From NCBI GenBank assembly GCA_029934875.1, contig JAOZLK010000287.1, positions 988 through 6,281 of the forward strand: a stretch of 5,294 nt of DNA, given 5' to 3'. This DNA comes from Bacteroidales bacterium. Its GTDB lineage: Bacteria > Bacteroidota > Bacteroidia > Bacteroidales > GCA-2748055. The notes under the pieces are model-generated. The model ran no database searches and was not told where the DNA came from. It worked only from the letters and a program-made list of their open reading frames with translations. Position numbers and translations under genes: made by a program. Below, piece after piece: positions 1-5,294 of this stretch; positions within the stretch are counted from its first letter, which is position 1; every line of letters begins with the position of its first letter.

Positions 1-1537
1 AAGGGATTCCCTCTTGCTCCTGTTCAGGTGATAGCACTGTTGCCCCGCTTGTCATGCTGACACTCTCTCCATCATTGAAAAAAGTTTGTTTAGTTCCAGA
101 CTTTACAAGGGAAAATATTTTTCGTGGATGTAAGGAAACCTTTCCTGTGATGAACTCCGGTCTGTTATAGTTGTATATATATTCATCGTAGAAATCCGGA
201 TCCTTCTGAGGCAGCACAAAAGGTTTGCTCGAATTTCCATTTTCATCAATGTGACTAAACCATAATTGTGAAAGATCGCCATCTTCTCTCTTACTTACAA
301 ACATTAGCCAGGATCCGCTATTGGACCAGGAAGGATAACTCTCTGTCATTGATGAGTTAATATCTGGTTTGATAATCTGCTTGCTTGTAGTATTGTACAG
401 GTAAATGTCAGCCTCCCTGTTATTAATTGAGAAATATCCGTGATCTACACCAATAAATGAAATATATTTCCCTGAAGGAGAGACTCTTGGGAAAGTGATA
501 CTTTTTCCAAAATCAAGGTTATTAATCAAGGTGTCCGGCTCTTCAAATTTCCTCGATACTTCATCAAATCCTATGCTCAGAAGATCATATTTTGTATCTG
601 TTAAGTCAGTCGAATAATCGATCTCTCTGGCACTTATAAAATATAGCAGTTTACCGTCAGGCGACCAGGTGGGAAGATTTTCCAAAGCCTTGGTTGAAAG
701 TAAGTCCGGTCTTGTTACAGTTTTCTCATCAAGATCATAGAGTATAATGTCAGAGTGCTTATCATAAACGACCAGGTTTTTACCAATTTTTGATAAAAAA
801 CTCTGCTTCACGTCATTTACGGAAAAGGCAATGATGTTTCCATTGGGATGCCAGGATGCATATGCTCCTGCACCTCGTGTATGATCGCTTTTTGTATTAA
901 CAAAGTCCAGATCTTCTTCTGTTTTTATCAATGTGCCACCATAGGCTGCTCGCATATGAAATAACATTTCTTCAGGATTCCCCTTGTTGAAAGTATGACA
1001 ATTCATGCAATTCTTATCCGTAAGATCGTTTGTCATAATAGGTCTTACCCTGAAGTCCTCCAATGATCTCTGATAAATACCCATTCTACTCCAATAAGTA
1101 TGTACTGAGGTAATCTTTCGAAATGCTACATATCCATCTATTTCATCGCTGGCAATTGAATTTGATATATCTTCATATTTCTCCCAGGAATTATCCGCTA
1201 ATTTTCGATAGACTTCATAAGTCAGGGTACCTCCTTTGTCTTCTGCCAGCAGTTTTTTCCATTTTGATTCTGGAATGAGAACTTTTCCTGTATTGGTGCT
1301 TAGCTTGATAGAGTTGCCTTTAGTGTTGACTATTTTAATAATAAATGCCTCGCCCTCGTTATTGATCCTGAAATTCAGAGGAGCTATATTCGGAGGGATG
1401 GTAATTGAAGTATAGTCAGGATAGATACTCAATTGTTCATTGGATGATGAAAACTCCTCTGGGGATGAACTGCAGGCAGCCAATAATGATATAAAAGGAA
1501 GAAAAAGTCTGAATAATATAGTTTGAGCTCTTTGCAT
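1..1537 (-). CDS. PD40/TolB-like beta-propeller lipoprotein with a c-type heme motif (C-terminus beyond window edge)
   Basis: My translation gives 512 codons with no stop; the gene runs off the left edge. The N-terminus MQRAQTILFRLF...LLAAC is a lipoprotein signal with lipobox LAAC (Cys22), followed by SSSPEE, so the mature protein should be a lipidated envelope protein. Residues about 36-50 read YPDYTSITIPPNIAPL, a conserved opening I recognise from a Bacteroidota family often labelled 'TolB-like' or 'cytochrome c biosynthesis protein'. C177-M-N-C-H181 is a CXXCH heme attachment motif, followed by TFNKGNPEEMLFHMR and GGT. Four PD40-type blades follow: SWHPNG (W229), TWSPDG (W291), RVSPSG (about 352) and SWSNSG (W404). 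The start is firm: this ATG is the only start codon after the upstream gene's stop, which is in the same frame 15 bases earlier. No clear Shine-Dalgarno sequence is seen. Family membership is well supported; the heme is predicted and the role unknown. It is probably co-transcribed with the membrane protein upstream. Confidence 0.9.
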   Translation of the reverse strand, partial: MQRAQTILFRLFLPFISLLAACSSSPEEFSSSNEQLSIYPDYTSITIPPNIAPLNFRINNEGEAFIIKIVNTKGNSIKLSTNTGKVLIPESKWKKLLAEDKGGTLTYEVYRKLADNSWEKYEDISNSIASDEIDGYVAFRKITSVHTYWSRMGIYQRSLEDFRVRPIMTNDLTDKNCMNCHTFNKGNPEEMLFHMRAAYGGTLIKTEEDLDFVNTKSDHTRGAGAYASWHPNGNIIAFSVNDVKQSFLSKIGKNLVVYDKHSDIILYDLDEKTVTRPDLLSTKALENLPTWSPDGKLLYFISAREIDYSTDLTDTKYDLLSIGFDEVSRKFEEPDTLINNLDFGKSITFPRVSPSGKYISFIGVDHGYFSINNREADIYLYNTTSKQIIKPDINSSMTESYPSWSNSGSWLMFVSKREDGDLSQLWFSHIDENGNSSKPFVLPQKDPDFYDEYIYNYNRPEFITGKVSLHPRKIFSLVKSGTKQTFFNDGESVSMTSGATVLSPEQEQEGIP

Positions 1538-1552
1538 TTGTTGCGCTTTACA

Positions 1553-3304
1553 TTATTTGGCAGGGGGACTGCTAAACATCACATAGTACCAATAAGTGTG
1601 ATTATACATTACCAGCTGACTCATTGCCTGCTCCTTACTGGAAGATGAGGGCCTCCTTCTCATGTAATCCTGAAATTCATTCCTTGTCTCGCTATCAATG
1701 ATAAACCCACATAAATCCACATTTTTCTCCTGCGTCTTTGCCAAATAAATCAATACTGCTTCTTCAATTGCCCTGGGTAGTTTTTTATAAGCAAATCGGC
1801 GGAAGTCAGGCAGATGTTTAATGATTTTCCCTACCTCGCGCTTTAACAAATTAGCTGCCATCAGATACTCAAATGCAATATGGTTGTTTGGGTTTTGTTT
1901 ATAAAAATTTGACAGATTTCTATATGGAACTTTTGGATTAGCAAAGAAGGTATATTCAGGATTATTCCTTATAAGTGATTGAATTTGTGGATCTTTAGGC
2001 AGCTTGCCCTCTTCGATCAAAGTGGAGATGGAATCGCTCCATTCCCTGTGAAGTCCTGATTTTGATAATACTTCATTGTATTTTTGTGCTGTTCTCTCAC
2101 TACCAATAGCACTATAGGTCATCACCATTCTTTTCAAAATTATCGGATGACGCACGAATGCTGAATGGGCTTCATTTGACCAGTGTCTGGCCTCATTTGC
2201 AAATCCCAAATCATAATAGAAATCTGACAGGATTAGTCCTGTTCTACTTGCGCTAATATCTTCAATGAAAATCCCCTTTTCTCCAAATAGTTGAGGATAT
2301 CTGAACAAATAATCCAATAACATTCCCTTAAAATACAGGGCCCTGTTTACCTGGTATTGCACAAGTCTGTTACTGCAAAGTTCATAATCCCCTAATTCAA
2401 GAACTTCCTGCCAGTCATCGTTAAAACTTGCCTGCTCAATTTGCACTTCACTTCTGCTTACTGTATCGATGCTGGTCCATGAAGTATAGACCAGGATCAT
2501 CAAAACTGCTATGATTCCAATTCTATTTACGATTCTGTGTTTTGATTGACTTATTCCGGAGAGCAGAGGTTTTAATCCTTCAAATAGTACAAGTAAAATG
2601 GAAGGAATCAAGAGCCCGATAAAAAAAACTCCGGGTACTCCATTTTTTATCTCCAGTTCAAAGGGGCCGGTCAATGATGACCATAGAGTTAAACCTTTGT
2701 TAATCAATAAATAAGCAATCGGTATTATGAATAATAAGGGAAGAACATAGGCCAAATTGACTAATTTTCGTGACAGTACGATATCGATAATACACACCTG
2801 GATCAACACATAAAGTCCAACAGGACCTGCAATCAAGTATGATATGATACCATAGAAGCCGAAGTATAGTATATAAATAACAATGTTCTTAGGTTTATAA
2901 AAGGAAGCGCCAGCTCCTATCAATAATCCCAAAACCAAACTTACCAGAAGGCCAAGAGGCAAAAAATAGTATGCAAGAATAAGATATATCGGTATAAGAG
3001 CAGCAAGAAGTAGAGAAGAATAAAGTACTTGTTTATCATACTGCTTCAAAATACGCCCCAGAGAAAAGTATACTGCCAATACCAGGATTGCAGCCCCGAA
3101 AATCCCCCCGATGGAATAAGTATACAACTCCGAAAGTTTGACTGCAAGAAAGTCCGAGACTCCTCCCGGGTAAGATAGATACTCTCCAAAAGTTAATGCT
3201 ATTGTTTGCTGCCAGTAATAAATCAACTCAAGATTAATCCGATCGGTATAGAAGAACAGATACAGGACGGAAAGAACAAGTCCTGAATATTTGAAAATTT
3301 TCAT
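1553..3304 (-). CDS. Multi-pass membrane protein with C-terminal helical-repeat domain (DUF6057-like)
   Basis: The protein has 583 residues. The first 280 or so are hydrophobic, with about nine likely membrane segments (roughly 5-20, 60-82, 92-113, 115-135, 140-158, 160-177, 182-202, 224-241, 260-276). A conserved-looking YPGGVSDFLAVKL element (46-58) lies in the first loop. Residues about 285-583 are hydrophilic and mostly helical. The stretches NRALYFKGMLLDYLFRYPQ (320-338) and DFYYDLGFANEARHWSNEA (361-379) look like TPR-type hairpins. This layout and these motifs match my memory of the Bacteroidota family DUF6057, whose biochemical role is unknown; no catalytic motif is evident. The lipoprotein gene follows after 15 bases, suggesting an operon and a shared envelope function. 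ATG at 3304 is chosen because it gives MKIF directly before the first membrane segment. No convincing Shine-Dalgarno sequence precedes it. Confidence 0.9.
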   Translation of the reverse strand: MKIFKYSGLVLSVLYLFFYTDRINLELIYYWQQTIALTFGEYLSYPGGVSDFLAVKLSELYTYSIGGIFGAAILVLAVYFSLGRILKQYDKQVLYSSLLLAALIPIYLILAYYFLPLGLLVSLVLGLLIGAGASFYKPKNIVIYILYFGFYGIISYLIAGPVGLYVLIQVCIIDIVLSRKLVNLAYVLPLLFIIPIAYLLINKGLTLWSSLTGPFELEIKNGVPGVFFIGLLIPSILLVLFEGLKPLLSGISQSKHRIVNRIGIIAVLMILVYTSWTSIDTVSRSEVQIEQASFNDDWQEVLELGDYELCSNRLVQYQVNRALYFKGMLLDYLFRYPQLFGEKGIFIEDISASRTGLILSDFYYDLGFANEARHWSNEAHSAFVRHPIILKRMVMTYSAIGSERTAQKYNEVLSKSGLHREWSDSISTLIEEGKLPKDPQIQSLIRNNPEYTFFANPKVPYRNLSNFYKQNPNNHIAFEYLMAANLLKREVGKIIKHLPDFRRFAYKKLPRAIEEAVLIYLAKTQEKNVDLCGFIIDSETRNEFQDYMRRRPSSSSKEQAMSQLVMYNHTYWYYVMFSSPPAK

Positions 3305-3310
3305 TAGCTA

Positions 3311-3348
3311 TAAAAGTATTATTATTCTTTGAATAACTGCTAAATATA
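3311..3348 (-). promoter_or_regulatory. Possible promoter/operator region of the membrane protein-lipoprotein operon
   Basis: On the minus strand, TATATTTA (3348-3341) is one base from the Bacteroidota -7 consensus TAnnTTTG and would give a 5' leader of roughly 30 bases. No TTG -33 element lies at the expected distance, so support is weak. Between it and the start codon is a perfect inverted repeat, TTATTC-AAA-GAATAA (3336-3322), which could be an operator or a chance feature of AT-rich DNA. A second near-match, TACTTTTA (3318-3311), is too close to the ATG unless the message is leaderless. Confidence 0.15.
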
Positions 3349-3401
3349 CAGCGGTCCGTCTTTGGGCAGGCCCTGTAATCCGATCCTTCTTTATCCATCC
3401 C

Positions 3402-3426
3402 AAAAGCAGACCAGGCACTGGGTCTG
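3402..3426 (-). terminator. Possible rho-independent terminator, minus strand
   Basis: Read on the minus strand, CAGACC-C-AG, loop TGC, CT-GGTCTG forms an eight-pair stem with one bulged C, followed directly by CTTTTG. The T run is short, so this is a moderate candidate. On the plus strand the stem is followed by AAGATC, so it would act in one direction only. It lies upstream of the membrane-protein gene and about 160 bases past the orphan gene tail ending at 3587. It would suit as the terminator of whatever minus-strand gene originally preceded the operon. Confidence 0.35.
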
Positions 3427-3558
3427 AAGATCTGTTCATCAGGAACATTATGCATACGAACAGGTAGGTAACATTGATTTGGGATTGTCAATCAACTCTG
3501 GCTACAGGTGGTCAAGGGCATTAGTTTTTCCAGGAGAGACTGATAGCTTCATATTTAG

Positions 3559-3633
3559 TATAATACCGTCAAATACTTCATGCTTCTCAGGCAAATTTAA
3601 GCAGCAGCATGACCATGGCCACGATTAGTGTGG
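3559..3633 (+). repeat. Left copy of the direct repeat flanking the repeat-protein gene
   Basis: By hand alignment this 75-bp stretch matches 5054-5129 in the same orientation at about 68 of 76 positions, with one single-base gap. The longest identical block is 21 bp (3604-3624 against 5101-5121) and contains the palindrome CCATGG. The left boundary falls in downstream non-coding sequence. The right boundary is abrupt at 3633, beyond which the two copies are unrelated. The copies are offset by about 1,495 bp, which defines a unit holding only the repeat-protein gene and its leader. Confidence 0.85.
3587..3633 (-). pseudogene. Orphan 3' tail of a membrane-protein gene
   Basis: On the minus strand the left repeat copy encodes TLIVAMVMLLLKFA followed by TGA. 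The intact gene at the right edge ends TLIVAMVMLVLKFA followed by TAA, so 13 of the last 14 residues agree. Upstream of 3633 the resemblance stops, and the frame meets a TAA after a few unrelated codons with no start. This is therefore a severed tail, not a gene. It could be the original end of the right-hand gene displaced by an insertion, or the last trace of a decayed paralogue. The 3' non-coding sequence after the stop is also conserved for about 29 bp, so conservation is not limited to codons. Confidence 0.75.
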
Positions 3634-3710
3634 TAGTATATATAATTTGTACCACTTAACTAACTCGATTATACCACCATAAATTCCTTGTCACCAATAC
3701 CGAAATATAT

Positions 3711-3729
3711 CTAACGAGGCTCTTGTTAG
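3711..3729. other. Hairpin in the leader of the repeat-protein gene
   Basis: CTAACGAG, loop GCT, CTTGTTAG forms an eight-pair stem including one G-T pair with a three-base loop. It lies about 145 bp before the start of the repeat-protein gene. No T run follows on the plus strand, and the minus strand has only ATATATTT, so it is not an obvious terminator. It could be a regulatory or processing structure in the 5' leader, or chance. Confidence 0.4.
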
Positions 3730-3817
3730 GTGTGGGGTGATTTAATAATACCGGGTCTTACATATCCGGAAGGAAGGGATTCTGTTTTGTGGGTTAACAT
3801 TTATTCAGGACGATTGT

Positions 3818-3853
3818 TATAATGCTAATCTGGTTCTTCCTTACTTATATTTA
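3818..3853 (+). promoter_or_regulatory. Possible promoter of the repeat-protein gene
   Basis: TATATTTA at 3846-3853 is one base from the Bacteroidota -7 consensus TAnnTTTG and would leave a short leader before the ATG at 3874. The TTG at 3814-3816 is about 29 bases upstream, too far for a normal -33 element. A sigma70-like TATAAT occurs at 3818-3823 without a matching -35. The evidence is weak and neither start point is certain. Confidence 0.15.
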
Positions 3854-3873
3854 ATTCCTCAACCCAAAGTATT

Positions 3874-5025
3874 ATGAAAAAGTTTGTTCTGATTCTTACA
3901 TTATTAGCAATGGTGTTAAATACCTGGTCGCAAGACATAAGTTCCACATTGGATTCGATTCTCAATTATTCATTCTCTTCATTAAATGATTCAACATTGA
4001 ATAACAAAACAGCATACTCTTATGATGCTGATGGGAATCGGACATTACAAGCATCATATAATTGGGACTCAAACCTGAACGATTGGATTGGCAGTAATAA
4101 AATTGAATATTCTTTTGATGCTGGTGGGAATCGGACATTACAAGCATCATATAATTGGGACTCAAAGCTAAACGATTGGGTAATTTCTTCTAAATATGAA
4201 AATTCTTATGATGCTGATGGAAATCAGATATTATCGGTATTTTATAATTGGGACTCAAACCTGAACGATTGGGTAATTTCTTCTAAGTATGAATCTTATT
4301 TTGATGCTGATGGGAATCTGACAACATCGATAATTTATATTTGGGACACAAACCTGAACGATTGGGCGATTTTTTCTAAGAATGAATATTTTTTTGATGC
4401 TGATGGGTATAGGACAGTACAAGAAAAATATAATTGGGACTCAAACCTGAACGATTGGCTTAGCATTATTAAAAGTGAATATTCTTATAATGCTGATGGG
4501 AATCTGACATTTCAAGCACAATATGATTGGGACTCAAACCTGAACGATTGGGTGATTTCTTTTAAGTCTGAATCTTCTTATGATGCTGATGGGAATCTGA
4601 CATTACAAGCAGCATCTATTTGGGACTCAAACCTGAACGATTGGCTTGCCATTAATAAAAGTGAATATTCTAATGATGCTGATGGGTATCCGACATTTAG
4701 TACATATTATAGATGGGATTCAAATACTAATGATTATGTTCTTAATGCTAAAACTTACTATTATTTTAATTCTCCCCTTACCAGTACCCATGATTTCTTT
4801 TACAATCATGAAATCAAAATTTACCCTAACCCTGTAAGTGAGATTCTTTATATTTCATCACCACAAGAATTTCAGACAGAGATTTTCGATATGATGGGAA
4901 GAAAAATGTTGTCAACAAATCAGAATGAAATTATTTTATCTCAGTTGCAAGATGGAGCATATTTTCTTCGAATTACAGACTCTGATGGTAATATCTTAAA
5001 AATTGAAAGGATAATTAAAGAGTAA
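3874..5025 (+). CDS. Secreted YD-like tandem-repeat protein with T9SS C-terminal sorting domain
   Basis: The protein has 383 residues. Residues 1-20 (MKKFVLILTLLAMVLNTWSQ) form a Sec signal peptide, probably cleaved after SQ. A short Ser/Asn-rich linker leads to eight contiguous 31-residue repeats (49-296). Each has a YDADGNxT-like opening and a WDSNLNDW core, and resembles YD/RHS-type repeats common in large Bacteroidota secreted proteins. The end (about 314-383) is a type A T9SS sorting domain: IKIYPNPVSEILYIS, then IFDMMGRKML, GAYFLRI and a final basic strand. It should cross the outer membrane through the type IX machinery, with the domain removed and the protein attached or released. No catalytic motif is seen; adhesion or a structural surface role is inference. 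The gene is divergent from the operon on the left, converges with the gene on the right, and is flanked by direct repeats. Spot counts give 18 G+C of 60 at 4381-4440 against 32 of 60 at 5221-5280, though the Asn/Tyr/Asp-rich repeats partly explain this. Confidence 0.92.
   Translation: MKKFVLILTLLAMVLNTWSQDISSTLDSILNYSFSSLNDSTLNNKTAYSYDADGNRTLQASYNWDSNLNDWIGSNKIEYSFDAGGNRTLQASYNWDSKLNDWVISSKYENSYDADGNQILSVFYNWDSNLNDWVISSKYESYFDADGNLTTSIIYIWDTNLNDWAIFSKNEYFFDADGYRTVQEKYNWDSNLNDWLSIIKSEYSYNADGNLTFQAQYDWDSNLNDWVISFKSESSYDADGNLTLQAASIWDSNLNDWLAINKSEYSNDADGYPTFSTYYRWDSNTNDYVLNAKTYYYFNSPLTSTHDFFYNHEIKIYPNPVSEILYISSPQEFQTEIFDMMGRKMLSTNQNEIILSQLQDGAYFLRITDSDGNILKIERIIKE
4018..4761 (+). repeat. Eight in-frame 93-bp tandem repeats
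   Basis: Eight units of exactly 93 bp (31 codons) run without spacers or length changes. The DNA segment for WDSNLNDW is nearly invariant, while the codons after DADGN and after NDW vary. Units 1 and 2 share an identical 42-bp block (4032-4073 and 4125-4166). Units 2 and 3 instead share the following segment, encoding NDWVISSKYE. Such patchwork similarity suggests unequal crossing-over or gene conversion within the array. The last unit (266-296) is the most diverged, with NTNDY replacing NLNDW, as is common at array ends. Confidence 0.92.
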
Positions 5026-5053
5026 GCTGAACAGTTAAAGCAGACCTCAAACC

Positions 5054-5129
5054 TATACTACCGTCAAGTACTTCATACTTACTTATGCAAATTTAAGCAC
5101 CAGCATGACCATGGCCACGATCAGTGTGG
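5054..5129 (+). repeat. Right copy of the direct repeat flanking the repeat-protein gene
   Basis: This 76-bp stretch is the partner of 3559-3633 (about 89% identical by hand). It begins 28 bp after the stop of the repeat-protein gene and covers the 3' non-coding end plus the last 15 or so codons of the minus-strand membrane-protein gene. Unlike the left copy, it is continuous with an open reading frame to the window edge, so it is the functional copy. Homology stops at 5129 inside the coding sequence, so the boundary is not a natural gene boundary. Confidence 0.85.
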
Positions 5130-5294
5130 CAAAGATTACGCCTCTGGCTGAAAACGACCGATTGGTCCATATAAAGAGGAAAAAAAGTAAAAGATTGGGA
5201 ATGACAGAAAGAGAAATCAACTTGCTCAGGGCACCAATCCTCTGAAGGGATGAAAGGAACTCTCCCAGTCCTACCTCGTAGCGGACCTGCCATA
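5083..5294 (-). CDS. C-terminal part of a small membrane protein (start beyond window edge)
   Basis: The last 69 codons and stop TAA are present; the N-terminus lies outside the window. The frame is chosen because it alone gives a coherent protein: an amphipathic start (RYEVGLGEFLSSLQRIGALSK across about 4-24), then two hydrophobic helices, ISLSVIPNLLLFFLFIW (about 26-42) and GVIFATLIVAMVMLVLKF (51-68), separated by TNRSFSAR. An overlapping minus-strand frame with an ATG at 5293 gives a low-complexity Arg/Phe/His-rich peptide and is not real. I do not recognise a named family; it looks like a small Bacteroidota inner-membrane protein. It converges on the repeat-protein gene with 57 bp between stops and no clear terminator. 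Its 3' end is duplicated as an orphan fragment at 3587-3633. Confidence 0.75.
   Translation of the reverse strand, partial: WQVRYEVGLGEFLSSLQRIGALSKLISLSVIPNLLLFFLFIWTNRSFSARGVIFATLIVAMVMLVLKFA

Larger units (their letters stand above)
3305..3873. other. 569-bp non-coding region between the divergent genes
   Basis: No convincing gene lies here. From left to right it holds the putative operon promoter (3311-3348), a candidate minus-strand terminator (3402-3426), a stretch with nothing I can name (3427-3558), the left copy of the flanking direct repeat with an orphan gene tail (3559-3633), and a leader of about 240 bp for the repeat-protein gene with a hairpin at 3711-3729. A weak inverted repeat, GTGGTA/TACCAC (3630-3635 and 3650-3655), sits exactly where homology to the right repeat copy ends. 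An 85-codon minus-strand open frame at 3234-3491 overlaps the start of the membrane-protein gene and has no recognisable domain, so I do not call it. Confidence 0.6.

Noticed and set aside
3234..3491. An 85-codon minus-strand open frame overlapping the start of the membrane-protein gene.
   Set aside because: It overlaps a well-supported gene by 71 bp in another frame, contains the candidate terminator and promoter sequences, and has no recognisable domain.
3709..3731. ATCTAAC...GTTAGGT fits the integron attC outer-box consensus RYYYAAC/GTTRRRY, next to a single-gene cassette.
   Set aside because: The boxes span only 23 bp, far shorter than an attC site, with no room for the inner L boxes. 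No similar site follows the gene's 3' end and no integron integrase is present. It is better read as a simple hairpin.
3962..4165. A minus-strand open frame within the tandem-repeat gene with internally repeated peptide sequence.
   Set aside because: Its repetition is simply the antisense of the 93-bp repeats. The same applies to a Met/Ile/Leu-rich plus-strand frame at 4646-4837, which is an out-of-frame shadow.
4018..4761. Regular repeats considered as a CRISPR array or as the variable region of a diversity-generating retroelement.
   Set aside because: The units are 93 bp, contiguous and in-frame coding, with no unique spacers, so this is not CRISPR. No reverse transcriptase or template repeat is visible, and the differences between units are not confined to adenine positions.
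3874..5025. The YD-like repeats considered as an RHS toxin or polymorphic effector.
   Set aside because: There is no RHS core or toxin domain and no immunity gene. The protein is short and ends in a T9SS sorting domain, so only the repeat resemblance remains.
5093..5293. A 66-codon minus-strand frame starting with ATG at the right edge.
   Set aside because: It lacks coherent protein character. The overlapping frame ending at 5083 gives two clean membrane helices, and its last 14 codons are conserved in the orphan copy with mostly synonymous or conservative changes.

Overview
The window most likely comes from a Bacteroidota (Bacteroidetes) chromosome of low-to-moderate G+C. The evidence is protein-level. 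One secreted protein ends in a type IX secretion (T9SS) sorting domain with a YPNP motif, a system confined to this phylum. The two genes on the left belong to families I know only from Bacteroidota. The genes also lack clear Shine-Dalgarno sequences, which is usual for the phylum. I cannot name a genus.

Layout: positions 1-3304 hold a two-gene minus-strand operon. The upstream gene (1553-3304) encodes a 583-residue multi-pass membrane protein with a C-terminal helical-repeat domain, resembling the family I believe is annotated DUF6057. Fifteen bases downstream, a lipoprotein gene (1-1537, C-terminus beyond the window edge) encodes a predicted PD40/TolB-like beta-propeller with a c-type heme motif (CMNCH). 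The two probably act together at the cell envelope, but the function is not established.

Positions 3305-3873 are non-coding. They contain a probable minus-strand terminator, a short fragment matching the 3' end of the rightmost gene, and a leader for the next gene containing a hairpin. Positions 3874-5025 (plus strand) encode a secreted 383-residue protein. It has a signal peptide, eight contiguous 31-residue repeats of YD-like type (exact 93-bp period), and the T9SS C-terminal domain. Positions 5083-5294 (minus strand) are the last 69 codons of a small membrane protein whose start lies outside the window.

The most notable feature is a direct repeat of about 75 bp, about 89% identical by hand alignment, at 3559-3633 and 5054-5129. 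It flanks the repeat-protein gene and its leader. The repeat is the 3' end of the rightmost membrane-protein gene plus 29 bp of its downstream sequence. The right copy ends an intact reading frame and the left copy is an orphan fragment. This is the pattern left when a cassette of about 1.5 kb enters the 3' end of a gene and restores it, although an old duplication or loss of a paralogue would look the same. No integrase, transposase or reverse transcriptase is visible here.
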